This document shows, one piece after another, positions 10,107 through 21,129 of a DNA stretch of 64,000 bases (its first letter is position 1; every line of letters starts with the position of its first letter). A model generated the notes under the pieces. It searched no databases. It was not told where the DNA came from and saw nothing but the letters and a program-made list of their open reading frames with translations. A program made the position numbers and the translations under genes. Origin of the DNA: Diplonema japonicum (Eukaryota > Euglenozoa > Diplonemea > Diplonemida > Diplonemidae); assembly GCA_964019335.1 (NCBI GenBank), contig OZ025684.1, positions 124,001 to 188,000 of the forward strand. The letters are read 5' to 3'.

Positions 10107-10773
10107 AATATACCCACCCTTACGGGCCTTTCTTTCTTTTTTTTTTTTTTTCCGGGAAAAAAAATGCACAAATCTGATCCCATAACGGGGTTAAAGCGTA
10201 GCACTCCTTGAAGTATTCCAGGTCCACATGTTTGAACCAAGGTAAATCCTGGAGAAGAAGTTTGTAAGAACCTGGAAACACGTTGCCAACGTTCCCCTTT
10301 TGTTTAGGTTGTTAAAAAAAGAGAAAAAAAAAAGAGGAAATAAAAAAAAAAAAACTCAAATTAACATGCAAACTCCTAAAGCGAAAGCCGCATGCCCTAA
10401 AAAGGGAGGGGGCATGGTCAGTACTAGGTAGCTCTCAGTTTCGATCTAATCTTGCGACTCCTCCAAGTGCTGATCTCTTCAGGCACCCTTCATATTGGCA
10501 AAAAAAAAGGGGGGCAAAAAAAAAAGTTGTCTCGATTTTAGTGGTGCCATGCAGTATGTGACACAGCGGCCACCCTTGTGAAACTTCGCCCCGAAGCCTC
10601 CCAAGTCCCCGTGGTCCCGTAGAAAGTAAAAGTGGAGAGGTAAAGAAAGCTTGGAAATCGAAATAGGGAGAGGGGCCACAGAAGCAATAAAAAAACAAAG
10701 GATAAGTACAGAAAAGAAAAGGTACTCTGAATTAATAAAACACCCAAACTTATGGGGAAAGGGTGTTTTCTTT
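10107..10773. other. Gene-free spacer with repeat fragments
   Basis: Holds repeat-E copy 2 (10241-10310), a repeat-H copy (about 10354-10500; shared with 61915-62060) and a short repeat-I segment (about 10542-10575) also present at about 13488-13526. No gene seen. Confidence 0.55.
10354..10500 (+). repeat. Dispersed repeat H, copy 1
   Basis: Shares AAATTAACATGCAA, CGAAAGCCGCA, CATGCCCTAAAAAGGGA and GGTCAGTACTAGG in order with 61915-62060. Non-coding. Element class unknown. Confidence 0.65.
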
Positions 10774-12462
10774 TCAATGGCCACCCGCAGCTTTCAGCAT
10801 CTCCGTGCTGGTGACGCGTGCGTTTGTCATAGCGTAAAAAAGGGGTGTGTACCCTGCCCTGTTCTTCAGGTTAGGGTTCACCTTGTACTTGAACAACAGG
10901 AGTTCGACTGTTGAATCCCTTCCGTAGCCTGCAGCAGAGTGGAGCGGGGTGGACCCGGACACTGTTCGGTCTGTCGGGTTCATCCCGAGTTCCTCTATGA
11001 GGTACTGCATCACCGAATTGCTACCGGCCTTTGCGGCGGTGTGGAGAAGTGTGTACCCACCTTTATTTTTTTTTTTTTTTTAAATCTTTGGTTCCATTCC
11101 CCACACACACACACCTGCTATTTTGACAGTGTAGTCCGCCCTGTATTTGTGAATAAGAAACCTCAGCATATCTACGTTGTCGGCGGTGGCTGCGGTGTGC
11201 ACGGCAGCAAAACCATTAGCTGCCGTTTCGTTCAAACACATCTCATACTTCTCCACAAGCATAGTAACCGCGCGATATTTGCCTGAGAATACTGCAGAGT
11301 GCAGAGGGGTCTCACCACAGCTGTTACGACACGATTCCGGTTTGACCTTATACATCTCTATGAGCATTTGCATTGTCTCTGTAGCACCGGCATGTGCAGA
11401 GTAGTGTAACGGTGTGAATCCCTTCACATCCCTGTCGGCAGGGTCCGCGTGCATACAATCTATGAGGATCTTCAATGCAACTGAATCGTTCATCTCTGCG
11501 GCAATGTGAACCGCACGTGTGCCTCTTTGACTACTTGGCTCCGGGAGCCCACGGCTTCTCAGAATATCAAACTGCGACATGTTCTTGCTGACAGCTTTTC
11601 TACACAAATCGATGGCATCGTGAACTACGCGGGAGTGGTCATTGCATTTCTCTTCCAAAATTGCTATTCTTTCCTGCAGCCTCTCGACCTCTTCCGAACT
11701 ACCACGGTTCTCGAGACGCGGGTTTTCCAATGTGTGCTCGCAGAGTTGCGCCGAGGTCATCCTGTTGCCCGGGTCCAGCTGCAGCATTTGCTGCAACAGT
11801 TCCCCCGTGGAGCCGTGTTTTTCCCGGAGCATCGAATGGAAGCCCATTACACATTCTTCGTTTGCTAGTAGCCCGCTGTCGATCTTCTCGTGAAGAATTC
11901 TGACGTCTCGTTCTTGAGAAGCTGCAATGCAAGCTGTCATGCCTAACGACCAAATATCCGACTGTGGTGTGATAGGTTCATAAGGGGGGGCGCAGTAGTC
12001 TGTTCCCCTTGGGGGTAACATTGCAGACCCGAGGATAAAGGCGCATTCGAGAGAATCGCTTCTTTTTTGTATGATGTTCGTTGCTCTGACGTCTCCATGG
12101 GCTGTTCCAGATTCCTCGTGGAAGTATCGTAGAGCCTGGCCTATGTCGCATAACATTTTGTTGATTAGCTTGTTGTGTAAACCGTGGGCTAAGGAAGCTA
12201 GGTTTTCTTGATGTACTGATGACAGTTGACACATGTAACGCTGGCCCAGTTGGTCAGTGTGCCAGAACCATTCGAGGCAAGGTGATATGTGGCTGTGTTT
12301 TATCTGAACCCGTACCTCGGCCATTTTGACCATGTCTCGTTGTTCGCCCTCGTCGCATTCTTGCATTCGTAACGTGAAGGATCGGCCGGATTTTGTTACC
12401 AGCGATACCTTCCCCGCGTTGCCCTTCGCGATGATCTTTTGAAATGTGTATCCGTTCAGCAT
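10774..12462 (-). CDS. Pseudokinase-ankyrin protein, two exons
   Basis: 544 aa after removing one intron (exons 11115-12462 and 10774-11060). Residues 1-260 form a protein-kinase fold: glycine loop GNAGKV, catalytic-loop counterpart HGDVRATN (122-129) and SDIWSLGM. The VAIK lysine is replaced (TLRM, Arg32) and the DFG Asp is lost (ILG near 143-145), so it should not be a normal kinase. A coiled coil (about 278-295) leads to seven or so ankyrin repeats (about 325-540). Splicing restores a complete repeat across the junction (KIAG then GYTLLHTAA). The start at 12462 is chosen because upstream codons are the A/G leader. Likely a scaffold or regulator. Confidence 0.85.
11061..11114 (-). other. 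Spliceosomal intron (54 nt) in pseudokinase-ankyrin gene
   Basis: The donor GTGTGTGT follows codon text GCA-G, and the acceptor AATAAAG precedes GTGGGTAC. Length is 3n, but the unspliced frame hits a TAA. Removal joins two halves of an ankyrin repeat in phase 1. The interior is an A15 run. Confidence 0.85.
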
Positions 12463-13583
12463 TCTTCTTGTTTTTTTTTTTAATTTACTTTTTTCCTTTT
12501 GGGTTAGTTTATATTCTCTCCGGGGAAAAAGAAAGGAAAAAAAAATGGGAGGGGAAAAGAAAAATATGAGAACCACGGATTACTTATCACATATTTCTCA
12601 AAGAAAATGGCCCCCCCTGGAAAGGAGTGGCATCAGCAAGCTAGAATAAACAAGATCACAACACAAAGATTGATCTGTGAAAGTGAAGAGGAAAAAAAAT
12701 CACTAAGATGAGAAACGAAATGGTTTAGCAACACCCGAAGATGTCTGCTCATTCAGGGGAGACGAGGGAGAGGAGGAAGGTAAAATATGAATAGAAGAAA
12801 CTGTAAAATTCCACAAGCCGGACATTTGTCAGTCCAGCACTTTATCGTCCGCAGAAACTTCTATTCTTTTCTTTATCCTCATGAGAAAAACGAGAAGAGA
12901 AACAACACGCTAAATTCTTTTCCCTTCCTTTGAATTATAAAAGAAAGGAAAAATCTTTTTTTTCTTCTTCTCTTCGCTGCGATTCTGCGCTCGTGCAGTT
13001 TGCTGCCTGTTCGTCACCCTACAGGTACCAACTGCTGTGGTCAAACCTGCCACTCCCCCCCCCCCCCCCCCCCTTTGTCGCGATGAGATGGACGGCATCT
13101 GGGCGAGAGACATAGCTTAGGGTCGTGCCACCTTGGTGATCTTGTCGTAGCGCCGTGCAGTCGAGACCAAGAGGTCGTTGGGTGTGTACTCGTCTTGGCG
13201 TTGGGAAAAAGAAAAATTCACTATGATGGGAACGAAGTGGTTAGCAACGGCCCACCAAAAAAAAAAAAAAAAGAAATGGGGCTTTGATTGCAACACTAGG
13301 TGGCGTTAAGCGTGCAACGGAGCACGAAATACCTACTTGATTACAGGGGGCGCTCCACGGCCGAGCAACAGCTTCTTCTGCGTTCCGCGTCGTGTCCTTA
13401 ATGCGTGCGGTGTGCTCAACCCTAGCCGGGGCGTCCCTGGTAACCAAGATTCTGCGCTCGTGCAGTTAAGAAATGCTGAGGGCTTGCTTGATTTTAGTGG
13501 GGCCATGCAGCATGTGACACAGCGCAACTGGAGAGGAAGAAGGAAAAAAAAAGATTGAAAACGGAGAACCGCTGACCTTCGTA
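12463..13583. other. Gene-free repeat-rich spacer
   Basis: Contains B-related fragments (about 12975-13025, and 13278-13467), a repeat-C copy (about 13217-13255; GGAACGAAGTGGTTAGCAAC), repeat I (about 13488-13526) and a C18-type run near 13056. No host gene seen. Confidence 0.55.
13278..13467 (-). repeat. Repeat B fragment (SINE-like)
   Basis: Corresponds to the minus-strand 3' half of the complete copy at 31764-32090, starting in plus orientation at GGGGCTTTGATTGCAACAC after an A-run and ending at CGTGCAGTT. Truncated at its 5' end as transcribed from the minus strand. Confidence 0.75.
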
Positions 13584-16236
13584 TCAGTTCAAAAGAATCT
13601 CAGTTTTACCCCAGGGGTCGGTGGCACTAGCCGAAACATTGCAAGCTGCGAGTCTTTCTTTGTACGCGGCTGTCACATGATCGTTGACTTGGCTTAACTC
13701 CATCTCCTTAACCGCAGCAGCAACGTCCCCTTTCATGAAGTGCTTGTAGCTGGCGTTGTAGTACCGGTTGGGGCAGTTGTTCTGGCCTTCCTCGAGCTGA
13801 TACATCCATTCTTCGTTGTCTACTTGTTTTAAGGCCATTGCCTCGTGCACGATTAGTATCTTGGAAGAATGCTTCGGGAATGAGCAGTGCTGTAGAATCC
13901 TCGTGTACGCCATGTTGTCGACTTCTTCATACACCACATTGTCTATCGCTACAGGAACCTGCATCTTCCGTGCAACCTTTTCAACAATGTAGGTGTACGA
14001 TGGTAAGGTCCCGAGAAAGGAGTACTTCTTCATACCATCGCATCCCATATTCCCGCATTTTGCTTCACCGGAAGCAAGGCCCATTGATAGGCTTTGGAAT
14101 CCGGCTTCTTTGGCGCGAGCTTGCATTCTTACAGCGTATTGGTATGCTGATGTGCGGTGAGAAGCACATTGTTTCACAGCGTTCCATGAAATGCTGACTC
14201 TATCGCCCGAGAAGCCATCTGGGATGCCCTTTGTTTCCTTGGCTGCGGCGATCGACAGTAACAGGTACGTGCCGAGCTTCTTTGGAAGTGTCATGATGTC
14301 ATCTACCTTAAGGAACTTAACGATGTTTGACACTAGAAGTGTGACCCTCTTTGATCTTACATCCCCTGCAGTCAACGCCTGTTGCTTGGCTGCCACCATG
14401 CGTGTTGATCTCGACATCCCAGACGCCATTGAACGGTTGTCCTGCATCCTCGACCCCAGAGATTTGGAGTTTTTGCTGCTGGCCTGAGTGCTCCCATCTG
14501 TCCCTTCATCGTCGTCGTCGTCGTCTTGCAGCACAGATGCTGGCATGTAGTTACGATACTCAACCAGATTCTTTATCATTTGCAAGAAGCTGACTTGCAT
14601 TAAACTCACCTCTGTCAGGATCGATAGAGGTCGTTCAGCATCGACTTCTTCAAGTTTCATGACCGCCACAGACGCCATTTCCATCTCCAAAACGAGAAGC
14701 GGTTCAATGATCTTTAGCACGAACACGACAGACAGCACCAGCAGCACCACGCTGACGGCGACGATGGAGATGTAAAGAATCGTCTGCGAGGCTTTCAAAT
14801 CGTCGTCCACCTTCTTCTCAGCGTCCTTTATTGACTGTCGTGTCTCCCGGAGCCTGTCATCGACCTTCCCCAAGATGTACTCCCTGTCGATTATTATGTG
14901 CACGTACCATTCCATCATGTGCCCGTCGTCCACTGTGCCCACTCTGATGTGGTGAGTAATGATGTGGGGGTTCTACTTCTTATTCTTCCATACCTGTAGT
15001 AGAATTCCTCGCCGTCTGGCTTGAAGTCTGTGCTGACGTTCGCGATCATGACCTTTCCTGCGGCGTATATGTCCTCTGTGGTGTTCCCCGCATCAGCAAA
15101 GTACTCCGAGAGGCCGCTTATGATTAAGTCACTCGATTCCACCGGCCAGATGGGCCGTCGTGTCCCGTCATCCTCGTCAATGAAAACGCTGTGCGGTGTG
15201 CAGTGTGGGGTGTGCGGTGTGGGGTGTGGGGTAATTAGGGGTTTTTTTTGTTATTATTTTCATACTTCCCGTGGGAGCTTCCTGTGAGCACCCCTACCCC
15301 CTTGGGGTCTAGCCAGTTGAGCTTTACAGTAGTGAACAGCCTGCCTCGTGAAGGATACCCTGCCACAGGTCCGCCGATGGGGATCGTTTGGAAAAACTTG
15401 GAAACATGCCGCAGTTCCGCACCTGAAAAGACCATCCCAGTCATGACCCCGTTGTGGTAAACACTGGTGAGGGTGGTGATGACAACGAAAGGGTGGATGA
15501 CAAGCGGCGGTGTCCACCACACCTTGCCACGGGGGACGGCTTGAGCGAGGGTGTAGAAAATGAAATTCCTGGGGTCATACATGCCGAAGCTGCATCCCAA
15601 AGTGGGGTCCGAGCCGTTTGTGGCAACGGAGTTGAATTCACACGGTTTTGAGAAATTCGAAGGCATGCCGCCCGAGATTCTTCCAGAAGACTGGTTCAAA
15701 GTACCACCATAAGTCAAGCCAAACCCTCCTTTAGGGTCGCCAAGCCCACGGTTGATAATTGTTTTGATCTCGTGGTACTCATCGGGCCCACGTTCCACAG
15801 TACTGGTGTCTTCATAAACCATGATGGTGAGCAGGTTGCTAAGAAGAAGGCCGACGCCGGTGTTCCCCCCGAATCGTAGAAGGTTAAACCATGAAAACAG
15901 GTTTAGAGGGGAGATTGTTTCCCACTTCGTCACAGCCTCGTATGGGAGAAGCTCCATTTCTTTCTGGAGCGCCTCGGCCGCCAGCCGCTGAGGCTTGAAG
16001 AACTCTATCAAAAAGCTCCCCGTGCTGGAGAGCATTTGGTTCATGTACTCCTCGGTCCTGTTCTCAACCGCCTCTGCACCTACATCGAAGGCTGCTTGCA
16101 CAGAGGCGTCTCTTGATTTCTTTGTATCGTCAAGCGCTGCGTTTCCACTCGTTACCGCCAGGTACGTGCACACAAATGCGGTCACTACAATGCACAACAG
16201 CACGATAAGGATGTTTAGTACTTTGATGCTCACCAT
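13584..16236 (-). CDS. Cache-type receptor with degenerate cyclase domain, three exons
   Basis: 841 aa from exons 15266-16236, 14994-15188 and 13584-14943. TM1 is at about 5-28. A large extracellular region of Cache-like character follows (about 30-430), with GNVFIDEDDG created exactly at the first splice junction. TM2 lies at about 442-466, then a HAMP-like helical linker ending in YRNYMPASVL. A cyclase-like domain follows (about 580-770) with GLASGEAKCGNMG but no metal-binding Asp pair or VNxxxR motif, so it should be inactive. A C-terminal helical tail (EWMY...AAVKEM) is shared with 42161-43921. Probably a ligand-sensing membrane partner or regulator of active cyclases. Confidence 0.85.
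14944..14993 (-). other. Intron (50 nt), second intron of Cache receptor gene
   Basis: GTATGG...CACATCAG. Removal turns TAC-AG plus A-GTG into Tyr-Arg-Val and keeps the Cache reading frame. Not a multiple of three. Confidence 0.85.
15189..15265 (-). other. Intron (77 nt), first intron of Cache receptor gene
   Basis: GTATGA...CGCACAG. The interior holds a CACACCCCACAC-type simple repeat. Splicing is phase 2 and yields HGNVFIDEDD, a plausible Cache strand. In-frame stops would end translation if it were retained. Confidence 0.85.
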
Positions 16237-16885
16237 TTTTTTTTTTTTTTTTTTCCCTTTTTCTTTTTTTTTTATACAAAGATTTGTAGAAGGGGGAAAA
16301 GAGAGAAAAAAAGAATGTGAGTGTTTAACTCCATTTTTTTTTCCTGGGTGCCCTATTCACAAGGGACGCCCATGTACAAAAAAAAGGGGGGGGGGAGGAG
16401 GTTTCTTTTCTTCGTTTCTTTTCTTTTTTCTTTTTAAATATTTTTTCCCTCTCCTCATCATTGGATCTCTTAGCAAAATCGGAGGAGCATAGAAAAGTAT
16501 AAAAGAAAATATATATAAAGAGAGGAGAAGAAAAAATGCGAGTTTAAAGGATGTCTTTGTGAGACGGCCGTGTTCTCAAAGTTCAGGTGGTTCCGCTCCC
16601 TCCATACCAGCGGGAAAAAAAAAAGAGATGCGGATCAGCATTGAAGAACCAGCACAAGAAGAAAGGGGCCTCTCGGAAAGCAGTGCCAACAGTCTCACTT
16701 TCGATGTTAACGTGTATTAAAGAAAAAGGCAAAAAGAAAAACTGTTTTTTTTTTTTTTCTTTTTTTTTTTTTTCCCCCCACAGTTCTGTCACAACTCTTT
16801 TTTTCCCCTTTCCTGCCCCAGCGTGTCCCCCAGGCTTTGGAGAGTAACATATCCATGTTTGTCCCGACAAAAGAAGAAAAGAAAA
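16237..16885. other. Gene-free spacer
   Basis: A/T-rich. A repeat-D-like segment (TTTAAAGGATGTCTTTGTGAG) begins near 16541. Nothing else is recognised. Confidence 0.5.
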
Positions 16886-18394
16886 TCACCAAAACCCACC
16901 GGAAGCGCCTTCATCGCGTACTTTAACGTGCAGCCATTGCGGTGCGCCCCATTTCTCCCCTTTAATAACAGGGCACCCCCCGTGCAAGGAGTACTCGTCT
17001 TGCGTCTTGTCCGGCTTCATGTCGTAAAAAAGCACAGCAGAACCCTTAATAGGACGCACACGAAGACCCTTTGTGCAGTCTGTCATTGATGATGGCTGTG
17101 GCCCGCTATTCGACCTCGGAAGGGTAGTTTCACCACCTTCTTCAGTCGTGTGTAGGTACAAGAAGAAAGTAGCGGCTCGGTTCCAGTTGTTGTTCCACTT
17201 GAGACGCCACATTTCACGTTTTTCCTCGTCGTCCTTCGCGCCGTGGGGGTCGAAGTAATCAAGGTGGGAATTGTACTTCTGGCCTAGCTGGTAGCGAAGG
17301 ACCTGAAGCTTTTCTGTTTGGTCGGTATCGAAGCCCGTCATGGCGAGGATCCTCCTGCGGACGTCTTCAACACTTTTATGTGAATTGTCCAGCCAGCACC
17401 CGCTGCTCGTTCGGACATCGTCCAGCCCCGATGAGTTCTTCCCTTTAATGGGAACTACGTGCGACCGTTCCAAACGCTTCTTCGCCTCGTCCATGATGTT
17501 GTCCGCCTCCTCATCCGTTAGAAACCGTGGGAAATAATACGCTTTCGGCTGATGCGACACAATGTAATACTGGATCTTCGGTGCTGTCTTGATGTCCTCC
17601 GGATAATAAAACGCCGGGTTATCCGGGTACTTGTACGATTCAGGGACTGGCTTTAAAGTCGACAAATTATAATCCGCGTAAAAATGAACCCCAGGGACAG
17701 GAACGACGTTTGATGAAAGAACTTCCTCTGGGATTTCTAAAGGGGCAGTCCGGTCTGCACAAGAGGCTTCGGTGACTGTTATGAACCGGGATCTTTTAAA
17801 TTCAATATCTTTGTACTCCCATTGTCCGTTCAAAGAAGAATCGCATGGGGATCTTGCGGGAATTGTAGTTCTGAGCAGCGGGGTGTTCAGGTCGGACCGA
17901 TGCGACAAAACCCAAATCGATTCTTTCGTTGAAGATAAGAGGTAATTTGTGTTTGAGTATGACAGCCTGCTGTTTATTGTGTCATCTGAAATGTGTAGGG
18001 CCGTTTTGATGTTAGGGGAGTGTATAGCGATGCACGATACGCAGGTCCCGCAGGAGCGCTGGCAATTTTTTACCATGAAGCTCGGGTTGGCCTCGCACTC
18101 CCCTGATTCCGCCCACTGTTTGCAGCTGCCGTGGGCATCGATGCAGTTGGAGTGAAAGTGGTCGCAGAATCCGCAGCTTTCTCTGCATTCCTTGTTCATC
18201 ACTTCTCGGTTGTTTTTGCATTCCCCTTTCACCACTCGAGATTTGCATCCGTCAGCTTCATCCACACACCCGTGCCAGTTTTTTTCAAGAGGAGAGCTTG
18301 TCATCAACCACCACCATAGCACCACCATTGATGCTGAGCTTGCTATGACTATCTTCAAGACCCCTGGTGATATTTGCACGTTTTTCGTTTCCAT
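16886..18394 (-). CDS. Membrane-anchored prolyl 4-hydroxylase with two ShKT domains
   Basis: 502-aa type II membrane protein. TM anchor at 11-32, then two six-Cys ShKT modules (about 43-77 and 84-118) and a 2-oxoglutarate/Fe(II) dioxygenase domain (about 285-495). Iron ligands His377 and Asp379 (HLDYFD) and distal His471, with Lys481 as the probable 2-oxoglutarate contact. This is the usual P4H alpha-type set, so it is probably active on Pro-rich secreted proteins in the ER/Golgi. The Pro/Thr stalk protein at 57539-61518 is the kind of substrate such an enzyme could act on (speculative). The ATG follows an A15 leader with CCCACACGGGAAG just upstream. Confidence 0.9.
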   Translation of the reverse strand: METKNVQISPGVLKIVIASSASMVVLWWWLMTSSPLEKNWHGCVDEADGCKSRVVKGECKNNREVMNKECRESCGFCDHFHSNCIDAHGSCKQWAESGECEANPSFMVKNCQRSCGTCVSCIAIHSPNIKTALHISDDTINSRLSYSNTNYLLSSTKESIWVLSHRSDLNTPLLRTTIPARSPCDSSLNGQWEYKDIEFKRSRFITVTEASCADRTAPLEIPEEVLSSNVVPVPGVHFYADYNLSTLKPVPESYKYPDNPAFYYPEDIKTAPKIQYYIVSHQPKAYYFPRFLTDEEADNIMDEAKKRLERSHVVPIKGKNSSGLDDVRTSSGCWLDNSHKSVEDVRRRILAMTGFDTDQTEKLQVLRYQLGQKYNSHLDYFDPHGAKDDEEKREMWRLKWNNNWNRAATFFLYLHTTEEGGETTLPRSNSGPQPSSMTDCTKGLRVRPIKGSAVLFYDMKPDKTQDEYSLHGGCPVIKGEKWGAPQWLHVKVRDEGASGGFW

Positions 18395-18773
18395 TTTTTT
18401 TTTTTTTCTTCCCGTGTGGGAGAATGAGAGAGAAAAAAATCCCTTTTTTTTTTTTTTTGGAAAAGATTTTTTTTTTTCAAAAATAAGGGGGGGAAAGGGG
18501 GGTTCTTTTGATGAGGAAGGTGGGGGTGGGGAGTCTATCTAAAATAAAATGATACTTCCGCCTTGCCATCCTATGTGAAACATAGATGGGTACCCCCCAA
18601 AAAGAAAAAGAATTAAAAAAAAAGAAATAGGGCGATGTGTTCTTTGCTTTATGCCGCAACGGGGGGGGGGGGGGAAAGGGGGGGGACAGAAATCATTTCT
18701 ACTCTAAATAAAACACAAAGAAGAAAAGAAAAGAGGGAAAATGGGCTAAAAAAAAAAAAAAGAACACTTAATC
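18395..18773. other. Low-complexity spacer
   Basis: T, A and G runs, including G14 near 18661. No gene. Confidence 0.5.
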
Positions 18774-19385
18774 TTAAAACGCTTCATCTTCAGAGTTATC
18801 ACTGTCAGCAACAACGTCAGCGGTTTCCTGTATTTTTTTTTTTTTTTTTTCTTCCTCCCTGTTACAAACATTTTCGACTTGCTTGTTCCCTGTCACCTTC
18901 GCAATGTAAGCCTCTGCATTGAGCCGGCCTCTTCTGGGAGGAAGTTTGTCCAGAGGGGTAATGCCTTCGCGCTGAAGCATTTTTAACGTGTCTTCGACAG
19001 TTTCAGTTTTCTTCTTTTTCTTGGCAGGTTCCGCATCGCCTTCTTCATCTTCGTTATTTTCATCAGAGTCAGAGGAATCTGAGGAGGACTCCTCTGATGG
19101 GGAGTAAACCGCGTCTTCTTCGTCACTCCCGCTGGGTGCCTTGCCGCCACGAGACCCCTCACTGCTACTGCTGCTACTGCTCGTTTCGCTGCTGGACTCC
19201 TCCTCTGCCACCTTCAGCAAAACCTCCTTAATCTTCGCCTTCTCTTTCTCCAGGTCCATACCTGCATACCTATCCATCTTCCTCAATTTCTCCAATGTAC
19301 TTTTCAGGCCCAGCGCTTCACCATCCTTTAACCCCTTCACAATTTTAGTCAAAACCGACTTCAGCACCTTTTCGTCAAGACCCAT
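18774..19385 (-). CDS. Acidic/Ser-rich nuclear-type protein, family unresolved
   Basis: 203 aa if unspliced. A helical N-terminus (1-75) precedes a long Ser/Glu/Asp-rich region, a KKKKK basic patch (about 125), a short motif PLDKLPPRRGRLNAEAY and an acidic tail. Composition and order recall histone-chaperone-like proteins such as HIRIP3/CHZ, but no diagnostic motif is certain. A 42-nt segment (18828-18869) has intron features; its removal would give a 189-aa protein without the NREEEKKKKK stretch. Acidic Ser clusters are likely casein kinase 2 sites. Real gene: good confidence. Function: unknown. Confidence 0.7.
   Translation of the reverse strand: MGLDEKVLKSVLTKIVKGLKDGEALGLKSTLEKLRKMDRYAGMDLEKEKAKIKEVLLKVAEEESSSETSSSSSSSEGSRGGKAPSGSDEEDAVYSPSEESSSDSSDSDENNEDEEGDAEPAKKKKKTETVEDTLKMLQREGITPLDKLPPRRGRLNAEAYIAKVTGNKQVENVCNREEEKKKKKIQETADVVADSDNSEDEAF
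18828..18869 (-). other. Possible in-frame 42-nt intron
   Basis: GTTTGT...ATACAG on the minus strand with an A18 interior, in phase 0. Because it is 3n and lacks a stop, it may be spliced or retained. Length and A-rich interior match the proven introns of this window. Confidence 0.45.
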
Positions 19386-20054
19386 TTTCTTTTTTTTTCT
19401 TTTTCTTTTTCCTTTCTCCTTTTTTTTTCATTTTTTTCTTTCTTCCTCCCCGATATCGTGCGCACAAACATAATGAAGCGCAAAAAATTAGTTTTTCTTT
19501 TTTTTTTTTTCTCGGACTTTTCAAAACGGAAATAAAAAATTAAAAAAAAAGAGAGAGAAATAATAAAAAAAAGGGTGAGGATGAGACAGAAAGGGAGGGA
19601 CGAGCTTGTAAAAATATTTATTTAAAAAAAAAGAAAAAAAAAGAAGAAGAAAAAAAAAAAAAAAAAAGAAGGTGAGTTAATTCTTTGTTCGCGCAATGGG
19701 GTCCCCCTTTTATTTCAGAGTTTAACTGGAACGCATACTAAACAGAGTTTGCGGAAATAAAAAATTCGTTGCAACAGTGTTGCGGAAATAAATCAGACCT
19801 TTTTAAGCCAGGGGTCCCTTCACGGGGATATAAAAGTAGCTCAATAATCTCTAAAAAAAAAGATAAGAACGGTGGGTATTTGGTGTGCATACTCCTCAGG
19901 GTTTCGGTTGCCGCTTGGAGATATAAAGGTGAAGAAAAAGAATAAATAAAGGGGGGGGGAATGAAACAATAACTTAACAAAAAACTTTTTAATGAAAAAA
20001 GCAATATTCTTCTTTTTCGTTTTTTTTTTCTTTTTTTTTTCTTTTTTTTTTTTG

Positions 20055-20318
20055 TTACAAATATTCATCTTTCAAAAAATGATTTTATAACTATATGCAA
20101 CTTCTGCCGAGCAGCGACAACAACAAAGACACAAAGTCATAAAGAATTTTTTTTTTTTAAATTCCAGAAACGGGGACAAAAAAAAATAATTCTTTATGAC
20201 TATATGTCTTATGTTGTTCGCACGAGCAAAAAAGGTTTTTAAAAAAGCTGCGAAAGTTTTTTGCTCGGCAGAAGCTGCATATAGTTATAAAATCATTATT
20301 TGAAAGATAAATATTTGT

Positions 20319-20320
<2 letters not shown>
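20055..20320. mobile_element. Foldback element, family F, complete copy
   Basis: Two arms of about 59 bp (20055-20113 and 20262-20320) are near-perfect inverted complements: TTACAAATATTCATCTTTC... pairs with ...GAAAGATAAATATTTGTAG, and TTCTGCCGAGCA pairs with TGCTCGGCAGAA. Inner arms (CATAAAGAATT and AATTCTTTATG) also pair. No coding capacity. Half or degenerate copies occur at 23062-23195 and 32099-32200. Confidence 0.8.
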
Positions 20321-20354
<34 letters not shown>

Positions 20355-21129
20355 AAGCGATATTTCTTCTCTCTTTCACCTTGAGTACAAAGGGCCTTCG
20401 TTTACTCTTTCGTTTTAAAAGGTTCCCCTGAAGAACCGTGCATTTGTTTTTCCTGATCTTCCACGCCTGTTCTGAGTATCACTAAAAAAGAAAGAAAGAA
20501 GAAGAAAAAAAAAAGAAATTACAAACGTAAAATAAAAAAAAAAACTATTGGGGAGGGCGGAAACTATCTTGACGAAAAAGTTGTAAAACATGTTTCCCCC
20601 CCCCACCTTTTTTTATACTTCCTCACTGTTTTGTTTGTGCGCAGCCGGGGTTAACCTAAAGGATAAGCCCAACACGCTACAACTAGCAATTCATTATCAA
20701 TATATTGTTTTTTTTTCAAAAAAAAAAAAACTCGCGAACGTTTGTTTGTCCGGTTAAAAAAAACCTTTTTTTCTCTTTTTTTTTTTTTTTTTTCTCTCTC
20801 TTTTTCTTTTTTTTTTACGGGGAGCTTTTTTTTTTTTTCTTTTTTCCTTTCAAGGGGGTGGCTGGCCGCCCTGATGGAAAAAAAGACTTCATTATCACAG
20901 TCACCTTTTTTTTCTCCCTCTTTTCGCCTTTTTCTTTTTTTAAATATTTGAGCTATCTTTTCCCACAAGGAAAGCTAAAGCTGAAAGTTGGCATAAACGG
21001 CCCGTTCGTTGATATTTAGACCACAATTTTGCCCCCACTCCTCTTCTTACCTCACGTTTTCAGATAAAAAAAACTAGTTTGGCGCTCCATTTGTTTGTAC
21101 GCACCATAGTACCCAGAGTTAGTCAAATG

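Noticed and set aside
12801-12860. CTGTAAAATT followed by CCGGACATTTGTC, like a pogo-family end
   Set aside because: Only one end is visible, and there is no inverted partner or TA pair nearby.
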